Made by a program: the position numbers and the translations under genes. Shown here piece after piece: positions 48,693 through 59,418 of a stretch of DNA of 64,000 nt. The notes under the pieces are model-generated. The model was not told the origin of the DNA. It made no database searches and saw only the letters and a list, made by a program, of their open reading frames with translations. Each line of letters opens with the position of its first letter. The stretch's first letter is position 1. The stretch spans positions 71,272,643 to 71,336,642 of the forward strand of contig OX377202.1 in the NCBI GenBank assembly GCA_947396885.1, given 5' to 3'. Source of the stretch: Heligmosomoides polygyrus polygyrus. Taxonomy: Eukaryota; Nematoda; Chromadorea; Rhabditida; Heligmosomidae.

Positions 48693-50255
48693 AGAAAATG
48701 GTATAAACTATGTATATCATCCGGCAGTAAGAATAAGTGATGAACGGAGACTAAGGTAACGGTATTAAGAATAAATCGAATTCAGGAATTCGCTAAGGGT
48801 TCCATAGATCCTGGTAGGCTTTTCTTTTGCTGGACTTTTCATATGAGGCGGGAGTGTTTTGTGAGAGGAAGAAGCGACGACACTTTCAGTTTCCTCCACC
48901 TGCACCCTACTTTGTCACACCACCCTTAGTATTAGCTGATCTCATAGTTACATACAACGTCTGTGAGCGAGATACTTGCTTCATTGCGTGGAATTCACCG
49001 AAAGAGTTATAGATCATTTCTCTTTCTTCTAACGTCTAACGGAGTTGTTATCCCGAGAACACCACTCATTTCAAGAAGTTTAGCTCTAGGCTGCAAATAT
49101 TTCTTCTAAAACTATTTCAGTTCTGTATATTGCTCGCATTACACTTGTAACGATTTGGAACTGAGACATCACGCCCTTGTATTGGTCTTACAGACCTATG
49201 CACGCCTGGAAAAGAAGCTACAAGGTCAAAGCGCTTAGCAGACTGAAGGAACATGCATCCTCTTCTTTTAGAACAAGGCGCACACTGCAGTGCAGCGGTG
49301 CCTACACTCTTATTCAACGCTGAGGAAGGAGAACGTGATTTTGCTGCTGTCTAAGAATTGGTGTATGTGTAACAGTGAAGAAGTAGCCGTTCAAAAAATG
49401 TTGCTCATCGATGTGCCACCGAAGACTTGAAGTCGATAGCCAATGTATTTTTTGTCTACCTGTTTTACTGATGGAAACGATTCTCTCGTCTACATGAAAG
49501 GAGTCACCAGCTGGGCTGCAGTGCCCAGTGTATCACGTAAGAGCGCTAAAGGGTTTAAAATATGTATCTGCAAAATAAGTGTTGGCCGGCGACCCTCAGG
49601 CCTAGTTTTGGCTCAAATTGCTTAGACAGATCCGCACAAGTTCTTCGAACTTTTTCTGCTTCACTATACCGGTTTCAACACTTCTTTAGGTGTTCCCTGA
49701 CCTTTGAAATGGTCCAGCGAAGTAGTCCGAATTACACAAACGAGGTTGTGTATGAGCTGAATGTAGAATCTATGTAGTGGGTTCTGTATTAACTAAAGGC
49801 GTTTCGAAATTCATTTTTGCTTCACAGGATACTTTGACGGCCTTCATTCTCCTTCGCTTGCGATCTTAATTGTTATACTTTAGCTTCGCAATTTTCTAAC
49901 TCAGCATAATAGTGTTGCGTCTATACGACACGGTTATTGTTTAGGCGCTTTGCTTCAACCGACTTGACTGCAATATTACCTTCGAGGTGGATAAATGCGC
50001 TTTCATTGCAGGTAAGTAAGTTTGTATGACGTCGATAAAAGAGTTCTGCCGTTTTCAAACTTCTACTTTCTGAAATCATCTGCAAAAGTTACATTACAAG
50101 AACAGAGGACTAGATCTGGAAACTTCAGAGAACGCTCATTAAAAAGTATGGGTTTCGACAGCCTTGGCAAATCAAGGTCCTCTTTGCGGTAGTTAGCGCT
50201 TTGCGATTTCAACCTTGAACAGCGTACATCCTAATAGAATCTGAATTCGAAGCTT
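48693..50255. other. Unassigned sequence
   Basis: A + strand stretch at 48899 has an acceptor-like CACTTTCAG followed by an open PPPAPYFVTPPLVLADLIV, but no donor or homology. Nothing else stands out. Confidence 0.25.
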
Positions 50256-51988
50256 GTATTAATATTATATAATACAATCCCCTCTCGTTGTAGCGCGTTT
50301 GGAGGGACCGGAGAACGGGGGTCGCGTCCTAACTGGAGCTGACCTTTTTTACACTCTTGCAAACTCAGATTTATCTACAATCATAAGAAATGACTAAATG
50401 TTGCTACATCAACAAAATAGTACGTAACCATGAAGAGAGTAAGAATGCAAAGAACATCTTTACATTATTATTGAAATCTTGTCCTTAGAGGTACTCTCTG
50501 CAGCTATAGTCAGGACAATTTGGGTTCGAAACCCGTTGGTTAGTAGCCGACCATGAAGGGGTTTGAAATCGTTCATGAAAGGGTTTGGAACCGCGCACGA
50601 AAGGAGGCCACGCCCCCGCAGCACGTGTTGCAATTGCACAGCGAGGGGCGTGGCCGCTCTCTCGTGCTCGGTTCCAAACTCTTTCATGGACGGTTTCAAA
50701 CCCTTTCATGGTCGGTTACTGACCAACGGCTTTCAAACCGATAGGTTCACGGTTTCAAACGCAAATTTGTCTGAGTATGCATAAGTATGACGGAAATGTT
50801 GAGGAATAACGAGTACCAGAGGAAAGTTAGACTTGATCCACAACAAAAACGTGTAAACTGATGTTAAATGCCCTTTGCCGCCAAAAAGACTCGCGCGAGG
50901 CGGGACATGGACCTCCACTCTCTACCATTCAGACAGAATATTAGCCTATTACGCTATCAGCGCTGTTAAATCGCGCGCCGCAACCGCCATTTCCTCGTTG
51001 CAGTGGCCTCCCAGCACTCTCTCACGTTATCGGGATGTTACATGTGGTCAAACAGCATTGTTGCTGTAATCTTGCCCGGAAAGCAGAGGGTGCAGCTGCC
51101 AGTCATGCATGGCGCGAGTCTTCTGATGCCAACAATAATTCTCTGAACCTGTTCGATTCAGAAAATTATGACTTTTAACTTATTTTTTTACTTGCATCCA
51201 TACAACTCCTTGCGGTGGCCAGCCGATAGACAAGTCAACGCTGTTAAGCAATAAACCCTTCAACACTCTTTCACGATATCGGAATGTTGCATGTGACCTG
51301 TACCGGAAATTCTGCCCTGGAAGCAGAGCTTGTACGTACAAGCTTGTACGTCCTGCATGGCGTAAGAGTTGTGATCGCAACAAACCATCCCGTGACTGCA
51401 CAATGCCTCTATAGCAGTTGTTCCTCTATAGCTCTATAGTTCTAGGCTTAAAACAAATGTGTAGGATATTGTTTTGAGTAATCTGAGTCTTTATCCACAC
51501 CTTCTTTCGTTTCTGATAGAGAAAACCCTCGAATTTACGGCTGCTTCTAACTACTACCGGGAGTCTTATACTGTGTTCGACATATTCTGATTATGAACAC
51601 TTGCGTGCCGCGCACGCATGAAAAACGTCCACATGATCTAATTCATTGTCACACCACATAGTGCTTTTCGTTACCATGAACGAGGTCATAGAAGGGTAGG
51701 TCTGGTCACAGACGCTCTCAGCATATTGCTCCTCATCATTTTCTGTGTGGGACCGGAACTGAGCCCGAGTCGCGTTATAACGGGACTCATTTTGAACGCA
51801 GAGTTCCTCCCAAAACCGCGCTATAACGGGAGTAGCATTGTAACCGACGCGTCTTAAGCGGAGTTGGCTTGTATTGGCATGAAGGTAAGCTGGCCGAGGC
51901 TAAAGCTAAGCAGGCCGAAAATCTACGTTATATCGAAAGTCGCGTCTTATCGGGAGGCGTTATAACGGGAGAGGACTTATATTAATAC
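50256..51988. mobile_element. Putative 1.7-kb terminal-inverted-repeat element
   Basis: The left end reads GTATTAATATTATATAATAC then CAATCCCCTCTCGTTGTAGC. The right end read inward on the other strand is GTATTAATATAAGTCCTCTC then CCGTTATAACGCC. Further internal CGTTATAACGGGA-type blocks occur at about 51775, 51828, 51943 and 51958. No transposase ORF is recognisable. The 217-bp foldback at 50525-50741 lies inside. The right third has subterminal repeats, as in some large MITEs. Confidence 0.5.
50525..50741. mobile_element. Foldback element, arms of about 95 bp
   Basis: The left arm 50525-50616 and right arm 50645-50741 are about 85% identical when one is inverted (both contain CCGTTGGT-AGT--CCGACCATGAA, then GGGTTTGAAA, TTTGGAACCG, GGCCACGCCCC). 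A 28-base loop separates them. No protein is encoded; the ORFs in several frames come from the symmetry. A transcript across it would form a long imperfect hairpin. Confidence 0.9.
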
Positions 51989-52429
51989 TATTATTATATA
52001 ATTGCATTTAGGTGAATGTTCTCAAGCGAAGAGCACTGTTTGACTAGCCTTGAGGCTCTCGGTCCTAGAAATACGGAACTCGATGACCACTTGGAGCTTG
52101 GAAAGCTTAAGCCCCCATTAACGGCATTTCAGAAAATGCGATCTAACTGAAACTGCTAAGCACCGATCATATAGTATGTACGGATCCATCTTCTTCCACG
52201 AGGTGAACTCAGAATATGTAAAAATGCAGTAGTGAACCACCTTCGTGCCCTACGAATAGAAAGCGAAAAGGTCGTTTAATAGGCAGGGTGTAATCTGACG
52301 CTTCGTCGGACGTCACTGCGAATGGAAGTCCTGGGATTTCATCCCACAACATGTTCGGTCCCTGGGAATGTTTAACATGAGCTACATTGTCTCCTCTAAT
52401 AATCAAGAAATCTGAACCTCTCTTATACT
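51989..52429. other. Unassigned sequence
   Basis: No gene, repeat or motif recognised. Confidence 0.3.
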
Positions 52430-53055
52430 ATTGACTTCAGCGGCCTCGCGGCCGCCAAACGTCTGGTTGGGGGCATCGCCCCCAAACCCCGAGTATAGAA
52501 CACCCGACCGTGTTCTTTTCTTCTTTAGGCCCTCTTACTTTCATTTCATTCTCCGAAGTACATACATGTTCTACTAAGTTCTGAGGAACACACTGTAGGA
52601 GTCTCAACCCAAAGTGCTTAATCTGCGGATACATAAATGAAACCAATGGGTGTCGGTAGACCGCTCGATACCGTTAACTGTCCGACAGCAATCATGTTCC
52701 TCCGATAATTAGCCATTCTCCTTACCCTCACTCTCAACCCCGTCAATACCTCTTACACTTGTGCCGAAGTGAAATAAAAAGAAATAAAGGCGTAGTGAGA
52801 GTCAAGTACACACACTTGTCGAACGAAGCCTTTAAAAAGTATTCTCACGAATGCTGTGCAAAGTATGATCTGTGGAACGACTTCTGGACCTGGACGCACG
52901 ATGTACGACGTCTGGGTCACGTGTTCTGGATCCGGATGCATGTTGATATCGGCTGTGATACATATGCTGAGCCCAACGCACGTGTAACGACGTCAACAGC
53001 ACGCCTTCTGAAGCTTGATACACGTTGGATGATAGTGATAAAAAATCATAATCCG

Positions 53056-53668
53056 CCGTTACTGGTCCCCTTCACTGGACCCCCTCCTTCAGTGGTCCCA
53101 TCTTCACTGGTCCCCTTTACCCTCTCTCCCTCCGCCCTTATACTAATTCCCTCTTCACTGGGCCTCCTTCACCACTCGCCCCCCCCCCGTTACTGGTCCC
53201 CCCCCCTCACCGATCCCTTCCCTGAAGTGGTCCTCTTGTGGTCCCCTCTTCACTAGTCCTCCTTCTTTCCACATCCCCCCCCCAGCCCCATTGCTGGACC
53301 CTCCTCCTGCAGTGGTCCCCCTTAGTGGTCCCCTCTTCACTGGTCCTCCTTCTTTTCACTCCTCCCATTACTGGACCCTCCCTTGCAGTGGTCCCCCTTA
53401 GTGGTCCCCTCTTCACTGGTCCCTCCTCCCCCGTTACCGGTCTGCCCTCACCGGACCCTCCCTTGAAGGGGTCTCTCTTGTGGTCCCCTCTTCACTGGTC
53501 CTCCTTCTTTCCACTGCCCACCCCCCCCCCCATTGTTGGACCCTCTCCCTGCAGTGGTCCCCCTTAGTGGTCCCCTCTTCAGTGGTCCTGCTTCTTTCCA
53601 CTCCCCCCGCCCCATTACTGGACCATCCTTTGCTGGTCCCCCATTACTGATCCCCCTTCACTGGTCAC
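53056..53668 (+). repeat. GTCC-rich minisatellite, 76-87 bp units
   Basis: The landmark GTGGTCCCCTCTTCA recurs at 53238, 53325, 53401, 53480 and 53567, giving spacings of 87, 76, 79 and 87 bp. Each unit is built from shorter CACTGGTCC / AGTGGTCCC modules and a C-rich run of up to 10. The strand is strongly pyrimidine-biased. ORFs here are repeat artefacts. Confidence 0.85.
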
Positions 53669-53670
53669 AC

Positions 53671-54288
53671 ATCGGTGACATGTCGTCTGAACCGGGACAC
53701 CCCTAGCACAGTATCGATAAGACCCCTTCTTAACCCAAGCATCCATTCCGCGACATCGGTGACACCTCTTCTGAACCTAGACACAGACCGCGTGACATGG
53801 GTGACACAACTCTGAAACGGACGCCTGTCGAGCGACGTCGGTAACACGTCTTTTCAGCCGTTCGTCCTTTGCGCAACATCGGTGACACGTCGTCTGAATC
53901 CAGACACCACTTGGGCGACATCGGTGACACCTCTTCTGAACCTAGACACCCACTGCGCGACATGGGTGACACAACTCCTGAACCCGGAAGCCTGTCGAGC
54001 GACGTCGGTAACACGTCTTTCCAAACCGTTCGTCCTTTGCGCGACATCGGTGACACGTCGTCTGAATCCAGACACCACTTGGGCGACATCGGTGACACGT
54101 CGTCTGAACCTAGACACCCACTGCGCGACATGGGTGACACAACTCCTGAACCCGGACGCCTGTTGAACGCCGACGTTGAGATGCCTTCTCAACCCAGATG
54201 CCCTTTGCGCGACATCGGCGACACGTCTTCTGACGCACGCGACACGACGTGGGTCACACCTCGTCTCAACCCGGACGCCTGTCACTAG
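53671..54288 (+). repeat. 42-bp satellite with 168-bp higher-order repeat
   Basis: The motif (A/G)TCGGTGACAC-type recurs at 53671, 53713 (degenerate), 53755, 53797, 53837, 53878, 53920, 53962, 54004, 54046, 54088, 54130, about 54172, 54214 and 54256, so about 15 units with an almost unbroken 42-bp step. Four subtypes alternate, and the same subtype returns after 168 bp (53878 and 54046 both GCGCxACATCGGTGACACGT). This is a four-unit higher-order repeat. The period is a multiple of three, so 94-209 codon ORFs run through it in several frames; they are not genes. Confidence 0.92.
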
Positions 54289-54385
54289 ACGTCTATAAAA
54301 AGGTAGATGGACCAAAGGAAGGACGGATGGACAGACGGACGGACAGACACAACCGCTTACTCTTTTATATATAGTAGGAATTCCG

Positions 54386-54654
54386 AATGTATATAAATGC
54401 ATTTCGCTTAAATCTTTCGCAAAAGTGCTTAATTGTAACAAAAATTTAACAACCGATTTTAGAATTGATGTTCTGAAGATCAATCTTACGGTTCATCTTC
54501 TGCAAATATATCCAACGCGACAATATTTTTCCGATTTTTGACACGACTTCTGTAGAAGGAATTTATTCGTGTGCAGTGTAATGTTGAAAGGTTTCTTTGC
54601 ATTTTCACCTCTGGAAGCACAGATATTCAAAGGAACATTGTGACGGCCATAATG
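54386..54654. other. Unassigned AT-rich sequence
   Basis: Nothing recognised between the composite element and the fifth 21-bp array. Confidence 0.3.
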
Positions 54655-54790
54655 AGTGTAAACGCGTTTGACTTGATATTTTCCGAAATAGACTTGAAAT
54701 CATTGAAAGCTCCATTTGATCCACTGAAAGCTTTGAAATCATTGGTAGCTCTGAGCGTTTGAAACTTAGATTGATGTCAACTTTTTGAAC
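54655..54790 (+). repeat. 21-bp-periodic array, locus 5
   Basis: Units in 21-bp register: TTCCGAAATAGACTTGAAAT(C), ATTGAAAGCTCCATTTGATC(C), ACTGAAAGCTTTGAAATCAT(T), GGTAGCTCTGAGCGTTTGAA(A), CTTAGATTGATGTCAACTTT(T). They have the same TTTGAA / CTTGAAAT flavour as the other loci. Confidence 0.65.
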
Positions 54791-55456
54791 GGTCTCATCC
54801 ATTGCGAATTTAACAGATGAAAAAATTAGGTGATTTTTCCATGAACTTGTTCTCGAAATTCTGATCTTCGTAAAGGATTTTGTTTTTGCTTAAGTGCGTC
54901 TTTTTCATGAACTGGACTCTCCACAGCGTCTCCTCGGCTCTCAGCTTCAACATTTGGGCGTTTTCTGAGGAATCGTCAAAGAGTCGCGCGCATGTTTTTC
55001 GGTCCGAACGCTTTTCTCCTAAGCGCTCGGTCGTGTCTCACATCTCACTGGCTTGGCGTTCCAAGTATCACTGTGATAGCGGATCAGGATGCGACGGATA
55101 AGCGGTGACGACGGGAGACTCCCATCCGCTGGTCGTGGTAGCGGGTTAGAGACCAGATCGACCGCCGGAACAATGGGAGTGGAGACCATTTGGGAACGCT
55201 GGCACACGACGTGGGAGAAACAATAGCAATTTCTTGGAGAGACGTGATTTAGGGAGCCAAATTTAAGAAGAAATAGAGCACAGCGCGGACTATCGCAACG
55301 TCTTGTGGTGGGAAACTGCAAATGATGTGATAGCAAGCTGATGTTGGACATAAATCTCACTTCTTCTCCATGGATCTTAAGGTTGCCTAATCCTAGAACA
55401 CATCCCATGCGCTTAAAATGTCGATGCATTCTAGTGGTTTCAGAGAGATTGACTAC

Positions 55457-55678
55457 CTGCATTGCAGGCCGATGAGGTCCAGTTCGTCTGTTTCCTTATC
55501 TCCAAAACTTTGGAACGCTTTCACAACATCCTTCAATGCCTTCTGAATGACGAAGTTTAAGGTGAGCACATACTCGTCACCGGACGGGTAGCTAACAATC
55601 ACGCCACAAGCGCCCTGAAGCATGTCTCCATCGAGCTCCGACAGAAGGTCCACTACACCAGCGGTGATGCAAAGCGTT
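55457..55678 (-). CDS. Exon-like ORF, unidentified protein
   Basis: On the - strand a 222-bp open segment lies between an acceptor-like CTCACTCAG (just before 55678) and a donor TGCAG|GTAGTC (at 55457). It encodes LCITAGVVDLLSELDGDML, QGACGVIVSYPSGDEYVLTL and IQKALKDVVKAFQSFGDKET and ends ELDLIGLQC. Codon choice and residue mix (mixed hydrophobic and acidic, no low complexity) look protein-coding. I do not recognise a family. No partner exon is established, though the 3' phase of the ORF at 63247-63450 would fit its 5' phase. A chance ORF or gene relic is possible. Confidence 0.35.
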
Positions 55679-56194
55679 CTGAGTGAGTTGCTCCACAATT
55701 TTGGTGCTTCATATCTTCATTTGTTAGAATGACTGTAGATATTCCAAAATAAAACTGATATGAGGCCAACTATTATCAGAGGAGCGGTTTCCAAGACCAC
55801 GAGCATAATTTTTCTTCTTTTTCTGACAATTTTGGATATTTTTATGCTAATCATGGTACAATGAGGAGACATTTAAGTTTGTTTGCGATGCGCGCGTTTT
55901 TTCCTATAACCGTACAGAGCAAAACATTGTTATTTCCGTCTAGAACAGAAATTCTTCTTGTTTTTTATTTTGTGCAGTTGTCTGGCTTTTATATATTTTA
56001 CTTATACATATATCAACGTCGATCAGACCACTAACAGTTCCTTTTGGAATTTCATCCAGCTTTTGGCTTCTATTTATTTTGTTTCTCAACTTCGAAGAGA
56101 TTTGCATAGCATAACAATAAGAAGGAAGCAATAACAACAAACCTGCAAGAATCTTCGATTTTTGCCTCTGTATGTGTTCGGCTGTTTGTGACTG
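55679..56194. other. Unassigned sequence
   Basis: Only unsupported short ORFs. Nothing recognised. Confidence 0.3.
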
Positions 56195-56390
56195 CACTAC
56201 CACCCAGAAGAGGTATTCCTGTCACGTGCTTCCCGAATCATGGTTCTTGGCTCAGATCTCCCGCCCACGCCGAACAGATATTTCATCCATCTAGGGTCTA
56301 CAAATTATTCCCAACCTTATTTGGGGAGAATACAGCACTGAGCTGTCCATCCCGCCGCAAGCTACCACACAGGCCAAACACACATGAAAA
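56195..56390 (+). mobile_element. tRNA-derived SINE (family 1), diverged + copy
   Basis: Ordered matches in + orientation: ATGGTTCTTGGCTCAGATCT (B box region), CCCGCCCACGCCGAACAG, TCCATCTAGGGTC and GAGCTGTCCATCCCGCCGCA. It lies 88 bp upstream of the arrestin C-domain exon, that is inside the preceding intron. Confidence 0.55.
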
Positions 56391-56477
56391 AACTTCAAGA
56401 ACCTCCGGTAGAAATAGAGTCGCATCCGCAGAGGCATTGATTGTCGTCGTCCTTAACCATTTTTACCCTCACCTCAG

Positions 56478-56674
56478 TTGCCGGAGGACTACAAATGGTC
56501 TTGCTGGGCAAGGAGACTAGAGCATTTCATAATGGAAGACTTTTCAGCAATCGCCTTATTACACGCCTCGTCTGCGGTTCTGTGGCTCCGGGCGAAGTTT
56601 TGCCCCTTCATCACTCCATCCAGATCCCGCATGACTGCTACCCGTCACTGGAAAGGCAGTCGATCAACATCCAG
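56478..56674 (+). CDS. Alpha-arrestin, C-domain exon 1
   Basis: Part of the arrestin C-terminal beta-sandwich. The exon (acceptor CACCTCAG, donor CAG|GTGGAG) enters with one base of the codon supplied upstream and ends in phase 0. It reads AGGLQMVLLGKETRAFHNG, RLFSNRLITRLVCGSVAPGE and LPLHHSIQIPHDCYPSLERQ, ending SINIQ. This follows the family pattern ...(Y/L)xxGKxRxxxxxIxxxxxGxVxPGxxxxxxxxIxIPxxxxS. The GSVAPGE and IQIP motifs are the clearest. The preceding C-domain exon (the GYVPGE strand) was not found upstream; a SINE occupies the near intron. Confidence 0.85.
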
Positions 56675-56734
56675 GTGGAGTCCACCAACAGCTGGCCCAC
56701 TCTAGAGTAGAATTGATATCAAAGGTCTTCACAG

Positions 56735-56932
56735 GTGTCGTATGAGTTGCTGCTCACATCGCTCGGCAACTTCTCCATAGACACTCCCATCTTCATAGGA
56801 AATCGCACCGCTTGCCCTTCACCACTGAGCATCACCTCGGGAGACAAGAGCAGCAGCATCTACTACTGCTCTCCGCCATCTGAACACAGCACTGGCAGCG
56901 ATGGGCCGCCACCGTATACTACACATCCCCAG
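56735..56932 (+). CDS. Alpha-arrestin, C-domain exon 2 with PPPY motif
   Basis: Joined to the previous exon by a 60-bp intron (acceptor CTTCACAG, donor CAG|GTGAGC, phase 0 at both ends, 66 codons). It opens VSYELLLTSLGNFSIDTPIF and IGNRTACPSP, which match the last strands of arrestin C-domains (V-x-Y-x-L ... LPLVIG in TXNIP). A Ser-rich linker follows (SITSGDKSSSIYYCSPPSEH), then GSDGPPPYTTHPQ. PPPY is a PPxY motif, the docking site for WW domains of NEDD4-family ubiquitin ligases and typical of alpha-arrestin tails. With exon 1 this confirms the family. Confidence 0.9.
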
Positions 56933-57884
56933 GTGAGCGCTTCAGCGAAGGAATGATTATGGGATGTTCGGTAGCTTACCGGTCACGACCTATAGCGATC
57001 GTTTACCATCAGTGATAGCACTAAGCCTCAAAAAAGTGCATAAGGCTGTTGAAAATGCGGCAGCAAATTTAGTCCAAATTCTAGCGACGTAGACGTTCTC
57101 AACCACAACTTTTCTACATGAAACACAACTCCTGTATCCTTCACAATATAATCGGACAACAGGTGTTCTAAAAGTTTTCTAGGTGCGCTAAACCCACAGC
57201 AGCACTAAAAACACACTATCACTGTTTTCAGTGTTGCTGTGATTATCCAAAAGATGTACCTCAATGTAGGAAAATTGCTAAAATTGTTCGGAAGGAAATA
57301 TTCAGGAAGTGGTCTGACGGAATGTCGCTGCAAGGTTTTCCGACCATCTATACTTGTGCAAAGCAAAAGCGCTTGCATTCCTTTGCATATTTTGCTGCAG
57401 ATAAGAACTCCAGATGCGCATCCTAGATCAACGTACGTACCAGAGAGGATTTAGATAGCCCTCACCTTGTGTATACATATTCGCCGTGGAAAATCTGCTG
57501 CAAACACAGGGAACTTACGTATCTTCATAGACTACCCTGTTCGTTTCATGGTGTTGAACAGCTCCTATCTCCACAACACACATTAGTGACATGCACCTAA
57601 TAGGGTGCCAAACTACTGCGGAAGAACACACATCAGCGAGTCCAATTAACATGATGGCGATAAATCAAGCATTCAAACGTCAAGCCTCTCCTCTTCTCCT
57701 ATCCTATCTCAACTGCATTTGCCTATGACTATTGTGACCCTTCTTGTGCGGGTAGCCTTTGCAGGATCTTCCTCTGTTCTCCCCTTGTTATCCGTAGAGT
57801 CAGTGGGCAACCGCCTAGGAAGATGGAGTCCAAAGTTTTGTCTTGGCCACGAGTTCCTTTCAAACATCACTGTTGTTAGGCAAT
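56933..57884. other. Start of the last arrestin intron, unassigned
   Basis: No repeat or coding segment recognised. A 71-codon + ORF at 57239-57454 follows an acceptor-like CTGTTTTCAG but resembles no arrestin segment, and its frame does not help join the flanking exons. Confidence 0.3.
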
Positions 57885-58137
57885 CCCTGTTTGGGATGCG
57901 CCACGAATTCTACTTGCAGACATAGGGTAGAGCTTAAGGGTAATTTTAGTTGCATTTGTCCTATACAAGACCTGCGGTAGCCAGTCGACGGACAAGCCAG
58001 TGTTTTGTCCTTTCCACACCACTCACTCTGGTGCTCATTTTCTAACCTCGTTGGAACAAAAAGGCCTGGACCGAGCTAGAACTAAGCAACTTGATAAGGG
58101 TTGTATGCGACAGCTGCGCCATCTCCGACCGCGCATT
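57885..58137 (-). mobile_element. tRNA-derived SINE (family 1)
   Basis: GGGATGCGCCACGAATTCTA, CCTGCGGTAGCCAGTCGACG, GACAAGCCAGTGTTTTGTCC and a head ending TGCGCCATCTCCGACCGCGC. The - orientation is antisense to the arrestin gene and it lies in its last intron. Confidence 0.7.
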
Positions 58138-58404
58138 TTATGAATGAGATTAGCACTCACTGTATGCGGCCTTTGAGCGGACGACTAGTTCCAACTTGAA
58201 GAACATGGAAATGATAGAACGTATGTCACAGTCGACATAAAGCTCCGACCAGGTGTGAACTGGTCAGAAACTGCGACCATACAGTGAGAGCGCTCATTAT
58301 GAGTCTACAGTGCTTTTGTCCTCCCGATTCGCTATTCGTAAGTTTAAAAAATAGAAGGTGAAAGTGGAAAAGATTACTAGGAAAATTAAGTGCTTTTTGA
58401 AGGA

Positions 58405-58687
58405 TTATAAGGATAAATGATAAAGGACAGCGTTACTTAATCCCTTTTGGGATGCGCCACGCATTCTATTTCTACAGGATGTCGTGGAGGCGATCTGTAT
58501 GTGTGTTTGGCCATAGGTTGCGGTGGTCAGGTGATGAACTAGTAGCGCTTTATCCTTCCCATGCAAGTGTGGCACGAATTCACCGACTCCTGGTCTGCAG
58601 AAGACTTAGTGTTGGCCCAGGACAGGGGACCCTGGTATTGGGTGCACTCAACAGCCGGCAGCCTCTGCCGACTCCTCTGCACGTGTC
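58405..58687 (-). mobile_element. tRNA-derived SINE (family 1)
   Basis: Near complete: tail GGATAAATGATAAAGGACAG, GGGATGCGCCACGCATTCTA, GTTGCGGTGGTCAGGTGATG, TTTATCCTTCCCATGC, and a head with CCTCTGCCGACTCCTCTGCA. The B-box part is eroded. Same orientation as the copy at 57885. Confidence 0.75.
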
Positions 58688-59418
58688 GATAAAGAATTAT
58701 TCGGTTCAGAAGAAGATTATGAAGAAGATTGGTTAACTTTTCGAATTCCATCGGTGTTTTTCAGTTTGTCTGTTTACGTACAGTAGTCTTTTATTTTAAA
58801 AGTAACGAGAAAGTGTAGCAATAGAATGTCGCATGTACCTACCTTCTGTGCCGACTAATCCCAACGTGGCATTTGGGAGTTTGCATCTCCCACAGACCAG
58901 TGTTTGAATCAGAAGTACCTTGGAGTCTCAATTCCATCCTCAAGAAGCGGTAAGCGGAAGCAGAGGCAAATCGGAACCCTTTTCGAGAGTTCCATTGCCA
59001 CCACTTCGATTTGAAACACTCATGCTCCCTTTTTAGTTGCGTAAGAGTAGCTAGCGGAGCATCGCGCACTAAATAAGCCTCTTTCAGCCTCGACCAATGT
59101 ACATACCGATCCACATGCTCAAGACGCCGTACCGCCCGTTTGTCCCGGCGTACCACATGGCGCCGATGTTCGCTCCTCCGCAATACAAGGAAGAGCCGAG
59201 ATTTTTGAAGATTGAGGAGATTACCGAATAATCCACGCTGTACTGCCTTAGATAAACATTACATTCTTCGGTTTCTCTGCGAACGTTGAATAAGGACATG
59301 CTAAAATGCTGCACTTAGCTATGCACCATCACATCGCATTGTGAACAAAATCATTTTGTAAACGATCTCCCTCTTGATCGTGTTCTCAGCACATCTTACC
59401 TTTACGGTCAACTCTATG
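58688..59418. other. Intronic sequence, exon-like ORF on - strand
   Basis: On the - strand, 59296-59108 is open between an acceptor GTTCGCAG and a donor ATCG|GTATGT and reads ETEECNVYLRQYSVDYSVIS and SSLYCGGANIGAMWYAG. Its 5' phase fits the ORF at 63247-63450, but splicing them would cross the arrestin last exon in antisense. I do not recognise it and treat it as unproven. Confidence 0.3.

Larger units (their letters stand above)
52430..54385 (+). mobile_element. Composite non-autonomous element carrying two satellites
   Basis: The parts seen in order are two adjacent GC hairpins at 52440-52490 (GCGGCC-TC-GCGGCCGC and GGTTGGGGGC-ATC-GCCCCCAAACC), a unique part with no convincing gene, a GTCC-rich minisatellite (53056-53668), a 42-bp satellite (53671-54288), and a tail of GGAC/GGACAGAC repeats (54315-54350) ending in TTTTATATATAGTAGG. 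The unit is bounded by CTCTTATACTATT on the left and CTCTTTTATATATAGTAGG on the right. I could not identify a transposon class; a Helitron was considered but no clear TC...CTRR ends were seen. Confidence 0.4.

Noticed and set aside
52430..54385. Helitron
   Set aside because: There is a 3'-type hairpin but no convincing TC start and CTRR end, and no Rep/helicase sequence.
53238..54483. ORFs of up to 209 codons on both strands over the satellites
   Set aside because: The 42-bp unit is a multiple of three and stop-free in several frames, so the ORFs follow from the repeat and overlap each other.
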